Positions 18,772-28,007 of a DNA stretch of 64,000 bases are shown one piece after another. The DNA comes from Saprospiraceae bacterium (GTDB lineage Bacteria; Bacteroidota; Bacteroidia; Chitinophagales; Saprospiraceae). The stretch is from contig JADJPZ010000004.1 in NCBI GenBank assembly GCA_016713025.1, positions 1,984,001 to 2,048,000 on the forward strand, read 5' to 3'. The notes under the pieces were generated by a model. That model was not told where the DNA came from. It made no database searches and saw only the letters and a list, made by a program, of their open reading frames with translations. Numbering within the stretch: the stretch's first letter is position 1; each line of letters opens with the position of its first letter. The position numbers were made by a program, and so were the translations under genes.

Positions 18772-20283
18772 ATGCATCATTTGTCAGAACAGGAACTCGT
18801 AAGACGCGAAAATCTAAACAAACTTACAGAAGCCGGTATTGAAGCCTATCCAAGTGCCACATTTGAAATCAATGCCACTGCTCACGAAATCAAATCAAAT
18901 TTTAAGGAAGGTGATACTACTTATCAATCTATAAGTTTGGCCGGGAGACTCATGTCAAAACGAATCATGGGTAAGGCTTCTTTTGCTGAGCTGCAGGATA
19001 GTTCGGGACGAATACAAATCTACATCAACCGGGATGAAATCTGCCCCGGTGAAGACAAAATTCTTTATAATGATGCATTTAAAAAATGGTTTGACCTTGG
19101 AGATTTTATTGGGATCAAAGGTTTTGCTTTTTACACTCAAATGGGAGAATGTACTGTACATGTAACTGAATTAAAGATGCTTTCAAAATCTCTTAGGCCG
19201 CTTCCGGTTGTAAAAAAAGATGATGAAGGAAACATTTATGATGCATTTACAGATCCTGAGCAACGATACAGACAAAGATATGTAGACCTTGTGGTCAATG
19301 ACCATATCAAAGATGTATTTGTCAAGAGAACCAAAATGTACAATTCTATGAGGGAATACCTCAACGAAAAGGGGTATCTCGAGGTTGAGACTCCGGTATT
19401 GCAACCGCTTTACGGTGGTGCAGCAGCCCGACCTTTTACGACTTTTCACAATACTCTTGACATGAAGCTTTATCTAAGGATAGCTAATGAATTGTATCTC
19501 AAGAGATTGATCGTTGGTGGTTTTGATGGAGTGTATGAATTTAGCAAGGATTTCAGAAATGAAGGTATGAGCAGGTTTCACAATCCTGAATTCACCCAGA
19601 TAGAACTATATGTTGCATACAAGGACTACAAGTGGATGATGGAATTGGTGGAAGAAATGGTGGAGAAAGTGGCATTGGATATTTATGGTACAACACAGGT
19701 CCAAGTGGGAGAAAATCTGATTGACTTCAAGCGTCCATGGAAAAGGTTCACGATGTATGAAGCCATTGAACATTTTACAGGCATAGACATCAGTGATATG
19801 GATGAAGCCGCTCTCCGGGATGTTGCCCACAAATTGAAAGTACACGTGGATAATACCATGGGAAAAGGCAAACTCATAGATGAAATCTTTGGTGAAACCT
19901 GCGAAGGAAATCTTATCCAGCCTACTTTCATTACAGACTACCCTGTTGAGATGTCACCGCTTGCAAAAAAACATGCCACAAAGCCTGGATTGGTTGAAAG
20001 ATTTGAAGCCATATGCAATAAAAAAGAGATCTGCAATGCTTTTTCTGAGCTAAATGACCCCATAGACCAGAGACAAAGATTTGAATCTCAGCTCGAATTG
20101 GGAAAACGAGGTGACGAAGAAGCCATGGTGCTTGACGAAGATTTTTTGCGTGCACTGGAATACGGAATGCCACCTACGGCAGGGCTAGGCATTGGTATGG
20201 ACAGGCTTGCTATGATCATGACCAATCAAAATTCTATTCAGGATGTTTTATTCTTTCCACAGATGAAGCCGGAGAAGGAGTAA
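18772..20283 (+). CDS. lysS: Lysyl-tRNA synthetase, class II
   Basis: Charges tRNA-Lys in the cytoplasm; 503 residues, the usual length. An OB-fold anticodon-binding domain (about 55-150, with SLAGRLMSKRIMGKASF) precedes the class II core. Motif 2 is FRNEGMSRFHNPEFTQIE, and motif 3 is GLGIGMDRLAMIM near the C-terminus. TFITDYPVEMSPLAK is the class IIb lysine-site block. Start ATG 18772 is set by the upstream promoter. The gene is monocistronic as far as can be seen. Confidence 0.98.
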   Translation: MHHLSEQELVRRENLNKLTEAGIEAYPSATFEINATAHEIKSNFKEGDTTYQSISLAGRLMSKRIMGKASFAELQDSSGRIQIYINRDEICPGEDKILYNDAFKKWFDLGDFIGIKGFAFYTQMGECTVHVTELKMLSKSLRPLPVVKKDDEGNIYDAFTDPEQRYRQRYVDLVVNDHIKDVFVKRTKMYNSMREYLNEKGYLEVETPVLQPLYGGAAARPFTTFHNTLDMKLYLRIANELYLKRLIVGGFDGVYEFSKDFRNEGMSRFHNPEFTQIELYVAYKDYKWMMELVEEMVEKVALDIYGTTQVQVGENLIDFKRPWKRFTMYEAIEHFTGIDISDMDEAALRDVAHKLKVHVDNTMGKGKLIDEIFGETCEGNLIQPTFITDYPVEMSPLAKKHATKPGLVERFEAICNKKEICNAFSELNDPIDQRQRFESQLELGKRGDEEAMVLDEDFLRALEYGMPPTAGLGIGMDRLAMIMTNQNSIQDVLFFPQMKPEKE

Positions 20284-20347
20284 AGTGGAAGCCTTCTGAT
20301 AATTCAATGTTTTTTCTGTAAAATTACCATAATTCGGTAGATGCTCC

Positions 20348-20355
20348 TATATTTG
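20348..20355 (+). promoter_or_regulatory. -7 box of the aminotransferase gene
   Basis: TATATTTG matches TAnnTTTG and lies 16 nt before the ATG at 20372. No clear -33 TTTG is seen at the expected distance. Confidence 0.5.
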
Positions 20356-20371
20356 CCATAAAAGTCAAAGC

Positions 20372-21508
20372 ATGGGATCAATCAACAGACGTCAATGGCT
20401 GCGGTCGGCAGGTCTGGCAGCAGGAACTGCCACATTTTTTACAGATAGATTATTCAGCATCAATGCTGTAAACCCTTATGTCGATACATTTGATGCTCTG
20501 GACAATGGTTCTGATGAAGTGATACGCCTGAGTTCCAACGAAAACCCTTATGGACCATCGAAGTATGTTCGTGATAAAATGACATCTGCTTTTGACAAAG
20601 TTTGCAGATATCCTTTTGGTGAGATGGATAACTTAACCAAAAAAATAGCCATCAAAGAGGGGCTTTCCCCTGAAAATATACTGCTCACTATTGGATCTAC
20701 AGAAGGTCTGAAAATTGCAGCATTGGCATATATGCAAAAAGGAGGTGAACTCGTGGCCCCTGATCCGACCTTCGAAGCCATGATCAACTATGCCGAAGCT
20801 TGTGGTGCATATGTCCATAAAGTGCCGGTAAAAAAAGACCTGGGTATCGACCTCGAAACTATGGAGAAACGATGTACTCAGGATACAAAAATGGTGTTTG
20901 TCTGCAACCCCAATAATCCTACAGGCACTATTTTACCTTCCGATGAAATGTCACATTTTTGTACAAAAATGGCAAAACGTACCATGGTTTTTTCAGATGA
21001 AGCATATATTGATTATATAAATATTGCTGACTACCCTTCTATGACTACATTGGTCAAAGAAGGATTGAACGTGATAGTTTCGCGAACGTTTTCTAAGATT
21101 TTTGGCATTGCCGGGCTTCGTATTGGTTACCTGATAGCCAGACCGGACATTATCAAAAGATTAGACAAATTCAGAATTGACAGGCCCAATATTTTAGCAC
21201 TGATAGCGGCATCAAATGCTATGGATGAAATGGATTTTTACAGGTTCAGTGTTTCCAAAAATAAAGAGTCAATAACGCTTCTCACAAAAGCATTTGATAA
21301 ACATCAACTTACTTATACTCAAAGTCATGCAAACTTTGTATTTTTTAAAACAGGTATGAATATCAATGACTTTGCTAAAAAAATGCTGGATCAAAATATC
21401 AGAGTAGGCCGGCCTTTCCCGCCTTTAAATGAATGGTGCAGAATTTCCACCGGCACAACTGAAGAAATGGAAAAAGTGGTTTCAGCACTTAATGTCATTT
21501 ACTCCTAA
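20372..21508 (+). CDS. Tat-exported HisC-like aminotransferase
   Basis: PLP enzyme of fold type I, 378 residues, close to histidinol-phosphate aminotransferase. NPNNPTG (near 180), SDEAYIDY (208-215) and the PLP lysine in SRTFSKIFGIAGLRIGY (Lys242) are all present, so it should be active. The N-terminus INRRQWLRSAGLAAGTA has a twin-arginine pair and a hydrophobic stretch, indicating folded export to the periplasm with its cofactor. Cytoplasmic HisC has no such signal, so a role other than histidine synthesis is likely; the substrate is unknown. The gene overlaps plsC by 17 nt. Confidence 0.85.
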   Translation: MGSINRRQWLRSAGLAAGTATFFTDRLFSINAVNPYVDTFDALDNGSDEVIRLSSNENPYGPSKYVRDKMTSAFDKVCRYPFGEMDNLTKKIAIKEGLSPENILLTIGSTEGLKIAALAYMQKGGELVAPDPTFEAMINYAEACGAYVHKVPVKKDLGIDLETMEKRCTQDTKMVFVCNPNNPTGTILPSDEMSHFCTKMAKRTMVFSDEAYIDYINIADYPSMTTLVKEGLNVIVSRTFSKIFGIAGLRIGYLIARPDIIKRLDKFRIDRPNILALIAASNAMDEMDFYRFSVSKNKESITLLTKAFDKHQLTYTQSHANFVFFKTGMNINDFAKKMLDQNIRVGRPFPPLNEWCRISTGTTEEMEKVVSALNVIYS

Positions 21509-22268
21509 ATTCCTACACTTGAACATTTTTTATTACATCATCGCTGCCATTAGGGCTATTCTGGTATTTGGAGGCATGATCTTATTTATGCTGTTTTATG
21601 GAATCTCCTGCATATTTTTAAAGCATACCAAAGAAAGGGCTTTTAAACTCAGAAAAATTTATCTGACTTATTGGTGTATTCCGGTTTTGAATATAAAAGT
21701 TGAACAAAAAGGACATCCATCAAACATTCCTTCATTATACGTTTCAAATCATCGGTCGTTTGCCGATCCTATCGTGTTATGCAGTTACATTGACGCATTC
21801 GTGATTGCAAAAGCTGAGGTTATGAATTATCCAATCATAAATAAAGGTGCAGAGTTGACAGGGGTGATTTGGGTCAACAGGCAAAATCAGCATTCGCGCA
21901 ATCATACACGGAGTAAAATGGTAGAAACTATACAGTCAGGATACAATGTTTTGGTTTATCCTGAAGGTACTGTCGGAAAGCTTGCCCACACGCTGCCATT
22001 CAGGAAGGGTACATTTATTGAAGCCGCTGAAAATAATTTACCTGTAATGCCCGTAGCTATTGAATTTAAGCACAAACAAGACTTATGGGTTTTGGAAAAA
22101 TTCCTGCCGCAGTACTTCTATCAGTTTTCAAAATGGAAGACAGAAGTCAAGTTGTCATTTGGTGAAACAATAATAGAAAAAGATGGGCTGAAAGCACATC
22201 ATATAGCTTATGATTGGATCAATCATGAAATCAAAGATATGCAGGAGGACTGGTCAGAAGTATTTTAG
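21492..22268 (+). CDS. plsC: 1-acyl-sn-glycerol-3-phosphate acyltransferase
   Basis: Membrane-bound acyltransferase of about 258 residues that makes phosphatidic acid or a related lipid. An N-terminal membrane segment (YYIIAAIRAILVFGGMILF) precedes the NHRSFAD block (the H-x4-D catalytic motif) and the substrate block VYPEGTVGK followed by FRKGTF. ATG 21492 was chosen because the longer reading lies wholly inside the aminotransferase gene. The overlap suggests translational coupling. Its TAG stop (22266-22268) shares bases with the left end of a palindromic repeat. Confidence 0.85.
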   Translation: MSFTPKFLHLNIFYYIIAAIRAILVFGGMILFMLFYGISCIFLKHTKERAFKLRKIYLTYWCIPVLNIKVEQKGHPSNIPSLYVSNHRSFADPIVLCSYIDAFVIAKAEVMNYPIINKGAELTGVIWVNRQNQHSRNHTRSKMVETIQSGYNVLVYPEGTVGKLAHTLPFRKGTFIEAAENNLPVMPVAIEFKHKQDLWVLEKFLPQYFYQFSKWKTEVKLSFGETIIEKDGLKAHHIAYDWINHEIKDMQEDWSEVF

Positions 22269-22425
22269 AGTATATTTAAAAAAAAATATAGTTTTAAATC
22301 AAGAGAATATGGTTCTGTCGATAAGATAATTATTTATTTAATTTAGTGAACTAAATGAAGCGACTATTTTGAAGCCAGATTCATAATATATTGATTTTAA
22401 GGCAATAAAAATTTAAACAAACTCT
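22267..22425. repeat. Second copy of the AGAGTATGTTTAAA element
   Basis: AGAGTATATTTAAA (22267-22280) and TTTAAACAAACTCT (22412-22425) are imperfect inverted ends, 159 bp apart, matching the element at 18556-18717 at both ends and in length. The interior is largely different. It starts inside the plsC stop codon. Confidence 0.6.
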
Positions 22426-22433
22426 TAGAGCCT

Positions 22434-22637
22434 ATGTAATACCTAAAAATCTAAAATGATAATCTATTACGACCTCCAAATACTTCAAAATCAGTCGCTT
22501 TGCTCACTTTTAGCTTCGCACCATAGTGGTGACTACAGCATAGCTGCACACAGTATGATTTGTCGCTAAAAGTGCTGATTTTCTTGAAGTTGAAGCTCTC
22601 ACTACTAATCTCATTTTAGATATTTAGGTTATTACAT
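22434..22637. repeat. 204-bp palindromic element at the dksA-like 3' end
   Basis: The left 26 bases (22434-22459) pair with 22611-22637 almost perfectly (ATGTAATACCTAAAAATCTA against the complement of the right end). Inside, CAAAATCAGTCGC and CACTTTTAGC pair with GCTAAAAGTG and CTGATTTTCTTG. It has no coding capacity. The right end contains the stop codon of the DksA-like gene (22632-22634). Together with the preceding element it fills the 22269-22631 gap. Confidence 0.7.
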
Positions 22638-23339
22638 ATCCTCATCATCATAATCCTCTGGCTCGTCATCTGCGATCATATCCAGATCCTCTTCATCATC
22701 AAATGAAGTATCTTCTTCATCATCAAGTCCCAATTCTGCTTCATCAAGCTCTTTGATGACATCCAGTTCTGAAAATATCTTATCAAGATCATCATCGTCG
22801 ATTTCAGCAGCAGCTTTGGTTGTGGAAGATTTTTTGATTACCTTGGTGATGATCACAGGTTTTCTTGGTTCTGCTTTTTTTGCCGGTTTATCATCTTCAG
22901 CCTCATCGATATCATCAAATCCGCGTGACTTGTCTTTTGGAACCTGCACATCTTTCATCTCAGATTGAGTTTTAGCAACTACTGATTTAGTCGTTGTAGG
23001 TACTGCCAGTAATCTCTTTTTTTCAATCAGTTCACCAGTCACTACACAAATACCATAAGACTTGTTATTGATTCTTATTAATGCATTTTCCAGATCTTGG
23101 ATATATTTACGCTGATGGTTGGCCATATTATTGAGCATCTCCAGCTCAGACTGGATAGAAGAAAAATCAGTGATATCTTTGGCAAAGTCATCATTGTTAT
23201 TTTCAGTAATATCTTTCAACTGTTCCTTTAGGGAACCATATTGTTCTGAGGCTTTAGCAAGTTTCTTATCAATGATATCTTTAAATTCCTTAAGTTCATC
23301 ATCGCTGTACCTAGTGGTTACGTTTACTGGTGTAGACAT
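22632..23339 (-). CDS. TraR/DksA-like protein with acidic tail
   Basis: 235 residues. The N-terminal part is a long coiled coil (about 10-95) like DksA, followed by the block NKSYGICVVTGELIEKKRLL. This aligns with the DksA zinc finger, but only one of four cysteines is kept. Many Bacteroidota DksA-type proteins have lost the metal site this way. After KSVVAKTQSEM comes a tail with a Lys/Arg-rich patch (DKPAKKAEPRKP, KVIKKSS) and then a very acidic end (DDEEDTSFDDEEDL). DksA proteins bind the secondary channel of RNA polymerase; whether this one does so is inferred. Confidence 0.72.
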   Translation of the reverse strand: MSTPVNVTTRYSDDELKEFKDIIDKKLAKASEQYGSLKEQLKDITENNNDDFAKDITDFSSIQSELEMLNNMANHQRKYIQDLENALIRINNKSYGICVVTGELIEKKRLLAVPTTTKSVVAKTQSEMKDVQVPKDKSRGFDDIDEAEDDKPAKKAEPRKPVIITKVIKKSSTTKAAAEIDDDDLDKIFSELDVIKELDEAELGLDDEEDTSFDDEEDLDMIADDEPEDYDDEDM

Positions 23340-23696
23340 TTTAGCTGTTTTTTTTTAAAAAATCGCACAATATTAGGTCATAAATATCATATTACAAAAA
23401 AAAGTTTAATGTCAAATCCTGTTTTTTACTAATTATGACCATTTTTTTTACCTTGAATATCTAAAATGGCTCCGTTATGAAGCCATTCTCCCATCGGATA
23501 CTACCCTAAAAAGAATGGAAGTAAATTTAAAGTTACTCAGAATATGCACAAATTTACTATTCTGTGCTTAAGTGATTTTTTTTTTGCCTGCTATTAACGA
23601 ATTTATCTTCTTTCATAGTATATGTGAGCATAATTAATTGCACTTTTTCATTTTTTCAATATTCTTCTTAATATACGGTAAAATCGTGTTTGAATC

Positions 23697-23770
23697 GGGC
23701 GGGTCGTCTCAAGCGTAGCTTGACAAGCTCTTAAGAGCCTGCCAAGCTATGCTTGGGAATGATGGTAGCG
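23697..23770. repeat. Hairpin repeat of the GTCGTC family
   Basis: GGGCGGGTCGTC is followed by a long imperfect hairpin (AAGCGTAGCTTGACAAGCTC against GAGCCTGCCAAGCTATGCTT) and GGGAATGATGGTAGCG. The complement of 37626-37732 has the same order of blocks with few changes. The same frame with a different hairpin is found at 44862-44930. Confidence 0.65.
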
Positions 23771-23848
23771 ATATAGAAAATTTGAATTCTTGCAGCTTGC
23801 TATACACACTAATGTATATGCCGACTGCGAGTAATTATAAATTATTTT

Positions 23849-23856
23849 TACCTTTG
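23849..23856 (+). promoter_or_regulatory. -7 box of smc
   Basis: TACCTTTG matches TAnnTTTG and ends only 4 nt before the smc ATG. If used, the transcript would begin at or next to the start codon, giving a leaderless mRNA. Confidence 0.5.
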
Positions 23857-23860
23857 CACC

Positions 23861-26800
23861 ATGAGATTGAGGAGCCTGCAGATTAAGGGTTTTAAAAGTT
23901 TTGCAAATGATACTTTACTGAACTTCAGTGAGAATGTAATCGGCGTAGTAGGACCTAACGGATCCGGCAAATCCAATATAGTAGATGCTATCCGATGGGT
24001 TTTGGGCGAACAAAAAAGTAAAGAACTCCGGCTTGACGCTATGTCTGATGTCATATTCAATGGTACAAAGACTAAAAAGGAGGCACCTACTGCTACAGTT
24101 TCACTTACATTTGACAATACAAAAAACATTCTCCCTACTGAATATCAGACAGTTACGATTTTAAGAACACTCTATAGGACAGGTGAGTCTGAATACAGAC
24201 TCAATAATGTCATCTGCAGGTTGAAGGATATTAATTCTCTATTTTTGGATACGGGAATAGGTTCCAACTCTTATGCCATCATAGCCTTGGGGATGGTGGA
24301 TGATATACTCGATGACAAAGAAAATGCACGCCGCAGAATGTTTGAGCAGGCTGCAGGGATTTCCAAATACAAGGTAAGAAAGAGAGAAACCCTTAATAAA
24401 CTCAAAAGTGCTTCAGAAGATTTAAACCGAATTGACGACTTGCTCTATGAAATCGAAGGCAACCTTAAATCATTAGAGAAACAAGCAAAAAGGACGCAAA
24501 AATATTTGGATCTTAAAGCAGATTATAAGGAACTGAGTATCAAACATGCCGTAACTTCGATTCAAAAGCTCAAAGCACAATACAAAAACATATCAGATCA
24601 GCTGGTCAGGGATCAGGATGAGTATCGTTTGCAAGATGCAGTCTTGTACAAGCTCGAAGCACAACTTGCCAAAGATAAGAAAGAAAACACTGACAAAGAA
24701 GTGATATTGACAGATCAACAAAAAAGACTGAATGATCTGGTCTATCAGATTCGAACCCGAGAAAATGACAAAGGGCTTCTTACCCAAAAAGCAGGTTTCA
24801 AAAAGCAAAACAAAGAGCACCTGCAAAAATCCATCAGTTCCAATGAATCTGAGCTTGCAAAAATACAATCTGATAATAATGCCTTAACCATCAGAATTTC
24901 GGATGAAAACCTGCAATTGGAAAAATTAAATCAACTATTGCAATCTTCATCTGTTGCTTATGAAGCCATCAAAACAGAATATCAAACTGCCAAAATAAGC
25001 TTTGACACCCGACAAAAGGAAAAACAAAACCTTGAAAAACAGAACTTTGAGATTGAAAAACAAATAGCCATTTTCAGAAATACGGTTGAAAATCTTGAAA
25101 ATGAAACCCATAGGATCAAAGAACTCGTTGATTATAAAGCAAAAGAAAAAGGTGAATACAGCAAATCACTGGAAGCTGTCAATGCTCAGCTGGAATTAAA
25201 AGACGGGGAGTTAAAGACTTTTATTGACAATGATAATAACAGAAAACAAAAAATCATTGAACTTGAACTCAAAAGAGACAACATACGCGATGAGGTCAAT
25301 AAAATAAACAGGAATCTTGATTCCAAGCAAAATGAATATGACCTCCTGAAAAGTATGATTGACAATTTTGAAGGATTTCCGGAATCAATAAAATTTCTCA
25401 ATGAAAACTGGAAAAAAGATATTCCATTGCTTTCTGACTTACTTGATGTAAAAGAAGAATATAAAGCACCACTGGAATTGTACCTTGACCAATACCTGAA
25501 TTATTATGTTGTACAGACTCAAAAAGAAGCAATTCAGGGCATCAACCTTTTGAAGAATTCTCAAAAAGGAAAAGCGAATTTTTTTATAACAGACCAAATA
25601 CTACCAAAAAAACCTGTGGTGGTCAATGATCTGGAATTGATCAAAGCAACAGATGTTGTCAGAACACATGAGAATTATAAAATGCTCATTGATGCTTTAT
25701 TGGCCAACGTATATATATTTGATGGGGATGTAGAAGAATTGGAATCTTCCAATATTGAAAATATTACAATCATTTCCTCCAAAGGTACTTTTCTTAAAAA
25801 AGGTTATGCTATTTCCGGTGGTTCTGTCGGGCTCTTTGAAGGAAAAAAAATAGGACGCAGGCAGAATTTAGAAAAATTGTCCATTTTTATCGATAGCAAT
25901 ACAAAGTCCAGAGATCAGGAGAAGCTCCATCTGGAAAAATTGAACAAAGAAATAGAACAACTTAAATCAAATGATTTACACAAAATAATAGAGTCACTCA
26001 AAGGTGAAATCAATTCTATATCCAAAGATAAAGTCAAACTTGACCATCAAATACAAACATTTGAAAGTTTTAGAAGTGAAAATGAGCAAAAACTAAAACT
26101 CATCCGTCAACAAATGGCAGAACACGCTGAAAAAATAACAGCAGAAGAACAGAAAGTAAAAAGTATCAAAAAGAAGATAGCCGACCTCATCAAACCGGAT
26201 CAAAATCAGAACACTGATATGGATCAGATGGCAGAAACGCTATCAGCCGCTTCAGAAAAATACAACACCGACAATATAAATCTTATCAGACATCAAAACC
26301 TTATTGCAAACTTTATAAAAGATAAGGAATTTAAGGAGCTAAAACTATCTGAATTGAACTTGAAACTCAATAATGAAAGGGACAGACTGCTTTCAGAAGA
26401 CAGAGAGAGAATAGATATCGAAGATCAACTGATAAAATTAGATACAGAATTACAGACACTTTATACCGAAAAGAAAAATTTCCAATCGACACTTAGTCAG
26501 GCCGAACAGGACTTTTTTTCTGCAAAAAATAACATCAGTACGCTCGAAGACAGCATCAGAGACATCAGCAGACACCAGGCAAAGCTGCAGCAGACGATAC
26601 AAAATCTGAAGGACAAATATTCGGAGCAGAAATTTCAGATACAATCCATTGCAGAGCGTATTCGGATAGAATTTAATGCTTCTATCAATGATTTCATCAA
26701 TCAAGGCATTGATATAGAAGATGGCGAATTTGAAACTATGGCTGGTGAGCTGGAAAAAGTAAAAACGCGTATGTCATCTTACGGAGACATAAACCCGCTG

Positions 26801-27412
26801 GCTGTAGAGGCATATAATGAGATGAAAATCAGGTATGACAATATAGAGGTACAGAGAAAAGACATCCTCGATGCCAAAGATAGCCTGATGGATACCATGA
26901 AAGAAATAGAAACTACCGCCACGCATCAATTTATGGAAGCTTTCGGCAAAGTTCGTGAAAACTTTATCACGGTGTTCAGAAATCTATTTACTGAAGATGA
27001 CACCTGCGACCTGATACTATTGGATCCATCCAATCCACTGGAGTCCGAAATAGAAATTATAGCTAAACCTAAAGGTAAGAAGCCTAAATCCCTCAGTCAG
27101 CTATCAGGCGGCGAAAAAACACTGACTGCCACTGCCCTATTGTTTGCATTGTATTTGTTAAAGCCGGCACCATTTTGTATTTTTGACGAGGTGGATGCAC
27201 CATTGGACGATGCTAACATACAAAAGTTCAACAGAATCATTCAAAAATTCAGTACTGAGTCACAATTTATCATCGTGACACACAATAAATCGACTATGGC
27301 GGAAGTAGATGTATTGTATGGAGTCTATATGAATGAACCTGGTATATCAGCAGTCAGTCAGGTGGATTTCCGGTCACTCAAACATGAGCCCATTCTTGAA
27401 AACATAACCTGA
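23861..27412 (+). CDS. smc: Chromosome segregation ATPase SMC
   Basis: Condensin ATPase of 1183 residues that compacts and separates chromosomes as a homodimer with ScpA/ScpB. Walker A is GPNGSGKSNIVDAIRW (about 32-47), with the usual LGEQ that follows. Two long coiled coils (about 165-500 and 670-1000) flank a hinge (about 515-650, ending with GYAISGGSVGLFEGKKIGR). The C-terminal head has the signature LSQLSGGEKTLTATAL and Walker B FCIFDEVDAPLDDAN. It is followed after 3 nt by the acpH-like gene, suggesting co-transcription. Confidence 0.98.
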   Translation: MRLRSLQIKGFKSFANDTLLNFSENVIGVVGPNGSGKSNIVDAIRWVLGEQKSKELRLDAMSDVIFNGTKTKKEAPTATVSLTFDNTKNILPTEYQTVTILRTLYRTGESEYRLNNVICRLKDINSLFLDTGIGSNSYAIIALGMVDDILDDKENARRRMFEQAAGISKYKVRKRETLNKLKSASEDLNRIDDLLYEIEGNLKSLEKQAKRTQKYLDLKADYKELSIKHAVTSIQKLKAQYKNISDQLVRDQDEYRLQDAVLYKLEAQLAKDKKENTDKEVILTDQQKRLNDLVYQIRTRENDKGLLTQKAGFKKQNKEHLQKSISSNESELAKIQSDNNALTIRISDENLQLEKLNQLLQSSSVAYEAIKTEYQTAKISFDTRQKEKQNLEKQNFEIEKQIAIFRNTVENLENETHRIKELVDYKAKEKGEYSKSLEAVNAQLELKDGELKTFIDNDNNRKQKIIELELKRDNIRDEVNKINRNLDSKQNEYDLLKSMIDNFEGFPESIKFLNENWKKDIPLLSDLLDVKEEYKAPLELYLDQYLNYYVVQTQKEAIQGINLLKNSQKGKANFFITDQILPKKPVVVNDLELIKATDVVRTHENYKMLIDALLANVYIFDGDVEELESSNIENITIISSKGTFLKKGYAISGGSVGLFEGKKIGRRQNLEKLSIFIDSNTKSRDQEKLHLEKLNKEIEQLKSNDLHKIIESLKGEINSISKDKVKLDHQIQTFESFRSENEQKLKLIRQQMAEHAEKITAEEQKVKSIKKKIADLIKPDQNQNTDMDQMAETLSAASEKYNTDNINLIRHQNLIANFIKDKEFKELKLSELNLKLNNERDRLLSEDRERIDIEDQLIKLDTELQTLYTEKKNFQSTLSQAEQDFFSAKNNISTLEDSIRDISRHQAKLQQTIQNLKDKYSEQKFQIQSIAERIRIEFNASINDFINQGIDIEDGEFETMAGELEKVKTRMSSYGDINPLAVEAYNEMKIRYDNIEVQRKDILDAKDSLMDTMKEIETTATHQFMEAFGKVRENFITVFRNLFTEDDTCDLILLDPSNPLESEIEIIAKPKGKKPKSLSQLSGGEKTLTATALLFALYLLKPAPFCIFDEVDAPLDDANIQKFNRIIQKFSTESQFIIVTHNKSTMAEVDVLYGVYMNEPGISAVSQVDFRSLKHEPILENIT

Positions 27413-27415
27413 TTC

Positions 27416-28000
27416 ATGAATCATCTGGCCCATATCTACCTTTCGTGTCAGGATGGCAATCTCCTGACAGGCAACTTTATGGCTGATTTTATTACCACAA
27501 AAGACATCAAATCACTACCTCCGTATCTTAAGCAGGGTATAGAATTGCATAAAAGCATCGATCATTTTACAGACCATCATCCGGAAGTAAAAAAATGTAT
27601 ATTGTTATTAAGGCCAACACAAGGCAAATATTCACCAGTGGTAGTAGATATTTTGTTTGATTATTTTCTGATAAAAAACTGGGACATATTTAGCTCTGAG
27701 TCCTTTGAAGTCTTTAAAAACAAAGTCTACGACCATCTCATCTCGGTATCAGACACATTTCCTGAAAAACTCAAAATGGCCTTACCTAAAATGATCAATA
27801 GTGATTTTCTCATGAGCTGCTATAATGAGGAAAGATTAAACAAAACTTTCGACCATTTAAGTAGAAGAGTTCACTTCCCGCATAATTTCGGCAGTGTTAC
27901 TGCTGATTTGAAGGCCAACTCTGAAGCTTTAGAATCTCATTTTCTATCTTTTTTTCCTGATTTGATCAGTCTTGTCCAACCATTTTGTAATTGCAAATAA
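27416..28000 (+). CDS. acpH: Acyl carrier protein phosphodiesterase
   Basis: 194 residues of the ACP phosphodiesterase (AcpH) family, HD-like fold. The opening MNHLAHIYLSCQDGNLLTGN and FMADFI are typical, as is GIELHKSIDHFTDHHPEV. The enzyme removes the 4'-phosphopantetheine arm from ACP. It starts 3 nt after smc and ends 7 nt before aroE, so all three probably share a transcript. Confidence 0.85.
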   Translation: MNHLAHIYLSCQDGNLLTGNFMADFITTKDIKSLPPYLKQGIELHKSIDHFTDHHPEVKKCILLLRPTQGKYSPVVVDILFDYFLIKNWDIFSSESFEVFKNKVYDHLISVSDTFPEKLKMALPKMINSDFLMSCYNEERLNKTFDHLSRRVHFPHNFGSVTADLKANSEALESHFLSFFPDLISLVQPFCNCK

Positions 28001-28007
28001 TATTATA

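Larger units (their letters stand above)
23340..23860. other. 520-bp gap before smc
   Basis: No gene is supported. It holds one copy of the GTCGTC hairpin repeat (23697-23770) and the smc -7 box. The rest is AT-rich without clear structure. Confidence 0.6.
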
